A stretch of 64,000 bases of DNA from Lotus japonicus (Eukaryota; Streptophyta; Magnoliopsida; Fabales; Fabaceae). Below the pieces are notes generated by a model. That model did no database searches, had not been told where the DNA came from, and was given only the letters and a program-made list of their open reading frames with translations. Positions 56,017-64,000 of this stretch are shown here, in pieces. The position numbers and the translations under genes are program-made. Within the stretch, counting starts at the first letter, position 1, and each line of letters begins with the position of its first letter. The stretch is from positions 45,905,176 through 45,969,175 of the forward strand of contig NC_080046.1 in the NCBI RefSeq assembly GCF_012489685.1, given 5' to 3'.

Positions 56017-57883
56017 AGGGTAAATAGCCAAGTTGGTCCCTGAAAGTGTCCGCCACCTACAACTTCGTCCCTAAACTTTCAAAATGACGCACGTGGTCCC
56101 TGGATGTGTCAAATCTCCTTCATCAGCAGTCCCTCCGTTAAAAAATGTTCACGTCCGTTAACAGAAGTGTGACATGGTTTTTTTTTTAAGGGTCGATGCT
56201 GGTGTGGCATTTAAACCCAGAAAATAATAAAATAAAATAGTTAAATTGAAAAGAAAAAAAAACTTCAGAAAATAAAAAAAATCTAACCCTAAATTAGTCT
56301 TCAATCATCTCACCCTCTTCATCATCACATCAACACCTCACCTGAACCTCCTTCCATTCCCACCACTGATATCGTTATAAAGAAGAGAGAAGACGAAGCG
56401 ACCAGCCAACAGAGCGTGTGAGAGGGAACATGGACGCAAAAATGGAGTCGATCTCCGTCCAGGAAGCGCCCACACGCCGTCGATGGGAGAGAACGAAGGG
56501 TCAAATCGCCGGCGAGAAGGTCGAGTCTAGGTTTCCGGGGGGGGTTAATACAGTTTGTGTGCTTTACAACTGTTCAGATGAATTAGGCTCTCACCTCTTT
56601 TTAAATTGTGGAGTTTCATGGAAGATTTGGATGAGAATTGGAGGGTGTCTGGGATTTCTCTCTGTCTTTCCACACTTTATGGGAGACCATTTCATCCAGT
56701 GGTTGGAGTGATTTGGAATTTAAGAAATGGTTTGGTGTTCTGTGAGGAGGCTTTTGATCTTGAAAATCCAATTGATCTAATCCAATTTCGAGTTTGGTTG
56801 TGGCTCAAAGTGAAGGGGAAAGATTCCATGGCTTCTTCTTTCAGATGGTTTGAAAATCCAATTGCTTGTTTGAGCTCCTTGTCTATCAGATAATTCCATT
56901 TTGTTTCATTTGCTACATTGTGGCACGGGTGGTGATGTGGATATAATTTTAAAGGATCTAGAATTTCATCAGGGAGGTTGAAGATATTAGAAGAAGGAAT
57001 GTTTGGTCATGTGACCTTCATCAGGTAGAAAATGTTGCAGCTTTGTATTTCAAGAACTTGTCAAGATACCTTCATTTTAGGATACATTTCAAGGGGGTGA
57101 TCTATCATTGGTATATATATCTCATTCTATGAAAGGTGTTGCAGCAGCTTTGCTGATTTCACTCATTTGTGCAATTCCTTTCATGAATTTGCTTTACTCA
57201 TGTATTTTCACTTGTATTAAGGGCTTGGGGCACCCCTTGTGCTCCCTTTAATACAATCGTTGCTTATAAAAAAAAATAGAGAAAGTGGGCATGCTGTGTT
57301 TATGTGTTCTTGGATTGGGAGTGGAAGGGTTTGTTTTAAATTCCATCTCTCTGTTTTTTCTAGTTCAATTTTATTGGGTTTTTCTCTAGGTTTAAATTTG
57401 TCTGTGCTGCAAGAGACATACCATCTTCTCAATGATTTTGGATTGAAGGATTTTGGTTTTTGGAAGGGAAAAATGGTTGGGGTGAGGGAGATTGTGAGAG
57501 GGAGGGGATGAGGGTGGGAAGAAGAAGGATGAAGAAGATGGAGATGGAGAGAGGGTGATGGTGGTGGGGAGAGGTAGAGGAAGATGGGGAGTGAAAGAAC
57601 TTGTTTTCAACCATAGGGACTACATTGAAATTTTTAAAACTTTTCCAACATTCAAGGACTAAATTGAACCATTCCTAACGTTTACATGTCACATCAGCCT
57701 CTGCCTTTAAAAAAAAAAAAAGCCATGTCACACTTCCGTTAACGGACGTGAACATATTTTAACGGAGGGACTCCTGATGAAGGAGATTTAGCACATCCAA
57801 GGACCACGGGCGTCATTTTGAAAGTTTAGGGATGAAGTTGAAGGCGGCGGACACTTTCAGGGACCAACTTGGCTATTTACCCT
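56017..57883. mobile_element. Long-TIR DNA transposon (MULE- or hAT-like), 8-bp TSD
   Basis: Terminal inverted repeats of at least 170 bp: AGGGTAAATAGCCAAGTTGG at 56017 mirrors the end at 57883, and similarity continues through GTCCCTGAAAGTGTCCGCC, CTCCGTTAA and TGTGACATGG to about 56190/57710. Direct repeat TTTAACAA at 56009-56016 and 57884-57891. Long TIRs favour a Mutator-like element, whereas an 8-bp TSD fits hAT or a shortened MULE TSD. No transposase. The interior holds a LINE 3' fragment, and 57480-57610 is A/G-rich low complexity. Confidence 0.88.
56535..57275 (+). pseudogene. LINE 3' fragment inside the TIR element
   Basis: The frame SDELGSHLFLNCGVSWKIWM is a zf-RVT-like end of plant LINE pol (HLFLxC...W..I). 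VIWNLRNGLVF follows in another frame, as in the WxxRN motif that usually comes next. The fragment ends in GTTGCTTATAAAAAAAA at about 57275, the LINE-type tail. Either a truncated LINE insertion or captured sequence. The TIR element carries no other coding DNA. The frame from 56418 fuses TIR-element DNA to this piece and is not a gene. Confidence 0.55.
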
Positions 57884-60800
57884 TTTAACAAATCTTTCGA
57901 GACACAAGTAAAGTGCTTAAGATAAGAGATGAGAAAAGCACACAAGGATTTTATCCTGGTTCACTTGATGAATCACTCAAGCTAGTCCAGTTCACCCGTG
58001 AAGGTGATTTCTTCCTTCTTAGAATGAAGGCAATTCACTAATCAGAGATTTGTTACAACTGCACTTGAAACCTACAAGTGACTAACAATACACTGACTTA
58101 GCTCACACTAAGATTCACTCTCTTAGTCTTCTCTAGGATCCGATCAACCTTGATCTCCTAAAGGTAAACTAAACAATTGTTTAAAGAATTTTGTTTACAA
58201 AGAAATTGCTTCTGAAAAGCTTGTAGTAAACACAATGAATTCGATGAAGAAAGATAGCTTAGAAGATTTGAATATTGCTTGCGCGTATAAGTTTCTTCCA
58301 ACCGCATCTTTCAGTCTTCAGCCTCTATATATACTCCAAGGATTAGGGTTTGAACATTGCATAGGAATGCTACCGTTGAAGGGCAGATATGGGATTTCCA
58401 GCTTCTGCTGTGACTGAGAATGTTAGGTTAGGTCGTCAGGATAGTACACTTGCTTTTGTACTTTGGATAGTGACGTGGCCTTTAACCTTGTTGACTTCTG
58501 ATCAGAGGAATGCTTCGTGTTGGAACTTGTGAAGCTTGTTGATCAGAGTCAGAGGAAAGCATGGATCCTCTGACCGTTGTACCTTCTGATTCTGAACTCA
58601 GAGGAGAAGTACTTGGTCTTCAGAGCCATTTTGCTTCTGGACTTCAGAGTCTTCACTTTTCAGCTTCTGGATCTTCAGAGTCTTCTACACCATCAGAACT
58701 TCTGAGCCTTCATAGTGTCTGGGTTATCAGAACGTCTGGATCTTCAGAACTTCAAGTGAGCTGAGTCCATATCAGAGCTTCATTAACTTCAGATCTTCTG
58801 AAGCTTTTCTACTGTTCAGATTGAACATAGAGATTGCGAAAGCGTTGCTAGGGTCACTCTTTAAGCAAAGTGCTTCTGATTTGTGTGAGATTATATTAAG
58901 GTCAGAGCCTGTTAAGAGCACACTCAGAAAACACGTTAGTACCATAATTGTTCATACTAAAATGTTAACTTGTAATCATCAAAACAGAGAGTTGTACTAC
59001 ATGATCAAAACATGATCTTACAAATATGACTCAATCGTGACAACGATTGAACAAACCAAAGATCTGTCTACTTTATCAGTGACAGAATTAATGGGCTCTC
59101 TTGAAGCATATGAGCAAAGATTGTGTAGGCATGATGAAGATACACTTGAAAATGTCTTCCAATCAAAGCTCAAATTTCGACAACAGAATAAAGGATATGG
59201 AGGGAAGAGGAATTATGGAGAAACTTCTAGAAGAAGAGAAAGTTCTAGAAATTTCTCCAAGAACAGTCAAGATAAAAATTCTCCTTGCAACATATGCAAA
59301 AGGCTAGGTTACGCCGAGGCAGATTGTCGGTATCGTGATAAGCCACAATGCAACTACTGCAAGAAGTTTGGGCACGTGGAGAAATATTGTTACAGTAAGA
59401 ATAGACATCAAGCTAACCTTGCAGAAGAGCAAGAGCAAGATCAATATCTTCTATATGCCAACCAAGACTTAGCCGGAGAAACTGGAGAAAGCTGGTACTT
59501 GGATAGTGGTTGCAGCAATCATATGGCCAAGGATGAGAGTATCTTCAAAAACATTGATGACTCTGTCAAAGTGAAAGTTCGTCTGGGAAATGGCGCTGTG
59601 GTGGAGTCAAAAGGTAAAGGCACCGTCATGGTGGAGACAAAGAAAGGTACGAGACTCATCAGTGATGTCTTACTAGTTCCCAACCTGAAAGAGAATCTCT
59701 TAAGCATTGGCCAAATGATAGAAAGAGGCTATACTCTTCACTTTGAAGGAGATGTATGCCGAATCTATGACAAACATGACAAAAGGGTTGAGATAGCCCA
59801 AGTTAAGATGCAGAAGAGCAAAATAAGCTTCCCTCTAAATTTCAAATATGTAGCTAACATTGCCATGAAAGCGCAAGTTGATGATTCATGGCTTTGGCAT
59901 AGAAGATTTGGCCACTTCAATACACAAGCCATAAAGCTACTATATCAGAAGAATATGATGAGAGACCTTCCATCCTTAAAGGAGAGTAATGAAGCCTGCG
60001 TAGGGTGTCTCCTCGGAAAGCAACACAGAGTGTCGTTCTCAATAGGCAAAGCATGGAGAGCTAAAGACGTGCTGGAATTGATCCATACGGACGTGTGTGG
60101 ACCGATGAGGACGCCATCACATGATAACAACAAGTATTTCATTCTCTTCACTGATGACTTCTCTACAATGACATGGGTCTATTTCCTAAAAGCAAAATCA
60201 GAAGTTTTTAGAGTATTCAAAAAGTTCAAGGCCCTTGTCGAGAAACAAAGTGGAAAACATATAAAAGTTCTTAGAAGTGATCGTGGCAAAGAGTACACAT
60301 CTCACGAGTTTGACAAATTCTGTGAGGATGAAGGCATAGAGCGACAACTTACAGTCGCATACACTCCACAGCAAAATGGAGTGTCTGAAAGAAAGAATCG
60401 GACGGTTATGGAGATGGCCAGATCAATGCTCAAGGAGAAGAAATGCCAAACACCTTTTGGGCAGAAGCAGTCTACACTGCTGTCTATATACTCAACAGAT
60501 GTCCAACAAATGCAGTACAAAATAAGACTCCAATTGAAGCTTGGTGCGGCAAGAAGCCATCGGCAAAGCACCTAAGGGTCTTCGGATCTATATGCTACAT
60601 TCATGTGCCAGATGTGAAGAGACACAAACTAGAAGAGAAGACTGTACGAGGTATCTTCCTCGGGTATAGCACAAAGTCTAAAGGCTACCGTGTCTACAAC
60701 TTACAAACAAAGAAGCTTACCATCAGTCGAGATATTGAAGTCGACGAGAATGCTTCTTGGAATTGGGATGAAGAAAAAGTGGAGAAGAACATTCCCATAC

Positions 60801-62505
60801 CAACGCAACGACCACAAGAAGAAGTTGAAGAAGAAGAAGAAAACCCAGGTGAGCCTTCTTTACCTCCGCAACAACAAGAACAACAACAAGATTCATCACC
60901 GGAGTCTACTCCTAGAAGAGTAAGATCCTTGGTGGATGTATACGAAACTTGCAACTTGGCCATACTTGAGCCTGAAAGCTTTGAAGCAGCATCAAAGCAA
61001 GAAGTATGGGTCAAGGCAATGGAAGAAGAAATTAAGATGATAGAGAAAAACAACACATGGGAGTTAGTAGATTGCCCACATGGAAAAGACATCATTGGGG
61101 TTAAGTGGGTCTACAAGACAAAGGTCAACCCTGATGGCACTCTACAGAAGCACAAGGCGAGGCTAGTAGCGAAGGGTTACTCACAACAACCTGGCATCGA
61201 CTACAATGAGACATTTGCACCAGTGGCTCGTCTTGATACAATAAGAGCTCTAATAGCTCTTGCAGCACAAAAAGGTTGGAGCATTCATCAATTAGATGTC
61301 AAATCAGCCTTCCTCAACGGCGTACTAGAAGAAGAGATCTATGTGGAGCAACCACAAGGATTCGTGTGCGTAGGCAATGAAAGCAAAGTGCTAAACTAAG
61401 AAAAGCTCTTTATGGCTTGAAGCAAGCTCCTCGAGCATGGTATAGTCGTATTGATCAATACTTCATCGATCGAGGTTTCAGGAGGAGCAAGAGTGAGCCT
61501 ACACTATACATTAAGACTCAAGGTCAGCATACTCTCTTACTCTCCTTGTATGTAGATGATCTTATCTACACAGGAAACAATACAAAGATGATGATGGAGT
61601 TGAAAGAAGACATGATAAAGACCTTCGAGATGACCGACCTTGGCTTGATGAGCTACTTCCTCGGTATAGAGGTAAGTCAAAGAAATGATGGGATATTTAT
61701 CTCACAAAAGAAATACACGGAAGGCTTACTCAAGAAGTTCAAGATGTATGACTGCAAGCCTGTAAGTACTCCACTCGTGACAAATGAGAAACTACATAAG
61801 GATGATGGAGCACCAGAAGCAAATGCATCGCGCTATAGGAGTCTAATTGGTAGTCTTCTATATCTGACAGCTACACGACCAGACATCATGTATGCTACAA
61901 GTCTTCTATCAAGATTCATGCAGAGCCCAAGTCAGATACACTTTGGAGCAGGCAAAAGAATCCTAAGATACCTGCAAGGAACAAAAGAGTTTGGCATATG
62001 GTACAAAACCATAACCAACTCAAGGTTGCTTGGCTACACCGACAGTGATTGGGCAGGTTCGGTGGATGACATGAAGAGCACCTCCGGCTATGCTTTCTCA
62101 CTTGGTTCAGGAATATTTTCTTGGGCATCAAAGAAGCAAGCTACAGTTGCACAGTCAACAGCAGAAGCAGAGTATGTGGCAGCCGCTGAAGCAACAAGTC
62201 AAGCTATATGGCTACGTAGAATACTTGAAGATTTGGGAGAAAAACAAGATGGGCCTACTATACTCAACTTTGACAACAAATCAGGTATCGCAATGGCGAA
62301 AAATCCAGTACATCACAGTAGAACAAAGCACATAGCAATCAAATACCACTTCATCAGAGAAGCTGAGACAACAAAAGAGATTCAGCTCAATTACTGCAGG
62401 ACTAAAGATCAAATGGCAAATATATTCACGAAGGCATTACCGAGACCAAAATTTGAAGAGCTACGCACTATGCTTGGAGTTGAAGAAATTTGCATCAAGC
62501 AGTAG

Positions 62506-62840
62506 TGTTAGAATATGCTGCAAATTTCTAGAAACTACTACACAATACCATTATAGAACTAGAAACATGTAGACAATGTAATTTCTCGAAAAGTCTAAAA
62601 ACTCTCTAGAATTTTCTAATAATTAAAAAGTTCAACAACCGACATATACAGTCGGTGAAGACAAGCCTATAAATAGGCATGATAGTCACATTTGTGAGGT
62701 GGGCTCCAGCAAACCAAAAGCCTTGTATAATACACAGGTTTCTAGACCAACACGATTTACTTGCTAACTTTGCTCCTCTGTTTCAATATTTCTACTATTC
62801 TAAAGTCCCAAATTACTCTTCTGCTAATCATATACTATCA
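62506..62840 (+). repeat. 3' LTR of the Copia element
   Basis: 335 bp. Begins one base after the RNase H stop codon (TAG 62503-62505), so no classical polypurine tract separates coding sequence and LTR. The purine-rich stretch GGAGTTGAAGAAA lies further upstream at 62476-62488. Ends ACTATCA before the TSD AGGAC. Confidence 0.93.
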
Positions 62841-62903
62841 AGGACTTAGTGGTTTTTGTTTTTGTTTGTTTCTGTCTTCGTCGGTTGTATCAAAAAAAGA
62901 CTA

Positions 62904-63117
62904 TATAAAATTTCCATTGATTGGAGTATACCAGGTTATAATTATCATGGTAGAAAACTGTCCCCTGTTCAAACTGAGAAGGATGAAAGTTAGAAAAAAT
63001 TGGATTTGCGGAGAGAAAGGTAATTGTGATTCATAGTAGAAAATTTGATTTGTAATTAAAATAAATAAAATGGAAAGCACTTGATCGTGCGTGGAGTCCT
63101 CGTGCTATATAGCACTT
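62904..63117. other. Short intergenic stretch
   Basis: AT-rich, no recognised feature. The frame at 62761-63036 crosses the LTR, TSD and LINE tail and is not a gene. Confidence 0.5.
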
Positions 63118-63325
63118 CTGTTTTTTAAACTAAAGAAATCAGGAAGGGATCTTGTCAGCTAAAATAACATGTCTAACTCTATGTTTGTATTTAATTGAGT
63201 TGAATATGGAAATCCGTGGTTATCAATCCTACAATGTTACACCTGTACGTAATTAATTTGATCCGTTTTACGCGTGTTGCTGGATGTCCACCAGACACGG
63301 TGTCGATCTCCATCAATGGCAACTC
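63118..63325 (+). repeat. Segment paralogous to 14019-14288
   Basis: Shares in order AATCAGGAAGGGATCTTGTC, AAATAACATGTCT, TGTTTGTATTTAATTGAG, TTGAATATG and ATCTCCATCAATGGCAAC with the left segment. Unlike that copy it is not interrupted after GCAAC and runs into the sequence upstream of the PMD gene. Confidence 0.75.
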
Positions 63326-63466
63326 CTCACTAAATACTACATTGACTAATAAACAGTTATATATAGCTTTTTCTCTCCCTGGGTACCCTGCTTCTCTCTT
63401 GTCTGCTATGGGAGCTTTTGCCAGAGATTCCCTACTGGACTCTCTCTCCTTTTGAGCCTGGTGCAG

Positions 63467-64000
63467 CTACTCGGAGACAGATGCAGGCCTCATTTTGGCC
63501 CTTGTGGAGCGATGGCATGAGGAGACTAGTAGCTTCCACATGCCGTTTGGGGAGATGACCATCACCCTGGACGACGTGTCGGCTCTTCTCCATCTCCCAA
63601 TGGGGTCGAGGTTCTATACGCCTGGGAGGGGGGAGAGGGACGAGTGTGCAGCGCTATGTGCTGAGTTGATGGGAGGATCTGTTGCTCGTTATCATGCTGA
63701 GTTTGATAAGAACAGGAGCCAGACTATTCGCTTTGGGGTCTTGCAGACCCTGTATGATGCTGCGTTGGAGGGTATGTCTTAATTATTACTTGATTAAATA
63801 GTATCTATTATTATTGTATTGTTATTAACTGTTAACTGAATTCATTTCATTGTAGAGCACCGATATGAGGACGCTGCACGGATTTGGCTGGTGAACCAGC
63901 TAGGCGCGACGCTCTTTGCTAGCAAGAGCGGTGGATACCACACGACCGTCTACTGGATAGGTATGTTGCAGGATCTCGGTCGAGTGTCCGAGTACGCGTG
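63467..64000 (+). CDS. Plant mobile domain (PMD, MAIN-like) gene, partial
   Basis: An exon beginning at a likely acceptor (CCTGGTGCAG, about 63466) reads SETDAGLILALVERWHEETS, SFHMPFGEMTITLDDVSALL, HLPMGSRFY. This is the N-terminal signature of the PMD/aminotransferase-like domain of MAIN-type proteins and of many TE-encoded relatives. It ends at the donor G/GTATGT (63771). An 84-nt intron (63772-63855) is followed by an in-phase exon with GATLFASKSGGYHTTVYWIG and MLQDLGRVSEYAW, which runs off the window. PMD proteins are nuclear and linked to silencing and development. Many copies are transposon-borne. The first exon(s) were not found: the frame just upstream of the acceptor hits a stop. Confidence 0.7.

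Larger units (their letters stand above)
55936..59022 (-). mobile_element. Sirevirus-type solo LTR with nested insertion, TSD AATAT
   Basis: Ends TGAAGGTATG (55936) and GATCTTACA (59022). Perfect AATAT at 55931-55935 and 59023-59027. Homologous and co-oriented with the Sirevirus LTR 27933-29179 (shared G run, TTTATCCTGGTTCACTTGA, GTGAAGGTGATTTCTTCCTT and CTTCTGA-rich part). After subtracting the nested element 56017-57883 plus its 8-bp TSD, the LTR would be about 1.2 kb, matching its relative. It splits Copia gag. Confidence 0.92.
55423..62505 (+). pseudogene. Copia gag-pol polyprotein, interrupted
   Basis: Gag starts MANASQPSSITVPIFNGENY (ATG 55423) with YDYWSAKMKTYF and KEAWDTLKEEFQGSDK, is cut at 55930 by the solo LTR and resumes at 59028 (SIVTTIEQTKDLSTLSVTEL). 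Then come two zinc knuckles (CNICKRLGYAEADC, CNYCKKFGHVEKYC), protease WYLDSGCSNHM, the integrase pre-core LWHRRFGHFN with CVGCLLGKQHR, the core HTDVCGPM, RSDRGKEY and NGVSERKNR, RT with VKWVYKTKVNPDG, QLDVKSAFLNG and YVDDLIYTG, and RNase H with GYTDSDWAGS and STAEAEYVAA, ending at 62505. Single-base deletions near 60443 and 61394 shift the frame. All catalytic motifs remain visible. Confidence 0.93.
54953..62840 (+). mobile_element. Ty1/copia retrotransposon with two LTRs, TSD AGGAC
   Basis: LTRs 54953-55291 and 62506-62840 both start TGTTAGAATATGC and end ATACTATCA. Perfect AGGAC at 54948-54952 and 62841-62845. TGATACCAGAGC at 55293 is the primer-binding-site region. The LTRs differ by about six substitutions and one 4-bp indel over about 335 bp, so the insertion is relatively young. 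A TATA box (CTATAAATAGG) is in each LTR. The coding region is gag, zinc knuckle, protease, integrase, RT and RNase H. It is interrupted by a Sirevirus-type solo LTR (55936-59022). Without that insertion the element would be about 4.8 kb. Confidence 0.95.
53638..62903 (+). mobile_element. 5'-truncated LINE split by a Copia insertion
   Basis: 53638-54952 encodes the end of an L1-type pol: LGNGLSSFWFQKWLGDVKLCD, SGEYTARSGYRWI, a decayed zf-RVT region (about 54015-54200, several stops) and RNase H with VNCDGTKGAE, TMELMAVYRGLQLAW, CFSDSLLPV and FMAKTGARQQ ... PPVELEPLLLADAL. At 54952 it is interrupted by the Copia element (TSD AGGAC). The 3' end continues at 62846 with a short 3'UTR and an A-rich tail at about 62894-62903. 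Domain order fits plant LINEs. Stops and shifts show that it is dead. Confidence 0.8.

Noticed and set aside
57217..57614. Minus-strand proline/serine-rich ORFs
   Set aside because: Low-complexity complement of an A/G-rich stretch within the TIR element.

Overview
The window is nuclear DNA of a flowering plant. The GC-AG/GT-AG introns, TATA-driven LTRs, En/Spm-type CACTA transposon, Helitrons, LINEs, Sirevirus-type and Tat-type retrotransposons and a BAHD acyltransferase all say so. A papilionoid legume is my best guess from the flavour of the repeats, but that is an impression and not a demonstrated assignment. No rRNA or tRNA gene, CRISPR array or prokaryotic operon is visible.

Only one ordinary host gene looks intact: a single-coding-exon BAHD hydroxycinnamoyltransferase (11636-13000, +) with a probable 5'UTR intron. 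A second host-like gene, a plant mobile domain (PMD/MAIN-like) gene, enters at 63467 and runs off the right edge. Nearly everything else is transposable-element DNA, much of it nested and datable by target-site duplications (TSDs) that I could read directly.

Layout. 1-3104: AT-rich repeats ending in a Helitron 3' terminus. 3244-10064: LINE fragments carrying two solo LTRs (3644-7791, TSD TCAAA; 8218-9891, TSD AGTCC). 10100-14288: BAHD gene and flanks. 14289-26750: minus-strand Ty3/gypsy Tat element (Tat1) with 3' LTR, an antisense intron-containing gene, a minisatellite, decayed gag-pol, and two insertions (a 364-bp miniature LTR retrotransposon and a 2.1-kb solo LTR). 26781-36640: plus-strand Tat element (Tat2), head-to-head with Tat1, interrupted by a truncated Sirevirus, missing most of RT-RH-INT, and also carrying the antisense gene. 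36641-40890: relics of Helitrons, including a Rep HUH-motif exon and an inverted Helitron terminus. 41003-43248: gag-only non-autonomous LTR element split by a solo LTR. 43268-52683: complete-ended CACTA transposon (TSD ATA) with decayed tnp2, a Transposase_24-Ulp1 gene and apparent captured host exons. 53638-62903: five-deep nest (LINE < Copia < Sirevirus solo LTR < TIR element < LINE fragment). 63118-64000: a segment paralogous to 14019-14288, then the PMD gene.

The genes do not form a pathway. The coherent story is of retrotransposon families, especially Tat elements with an embedded antisense gene and 3' tandem arrays, that invaded, decayed (many in-frame stops look like C-to-T changes), lost internal regions and were themselves invaded.
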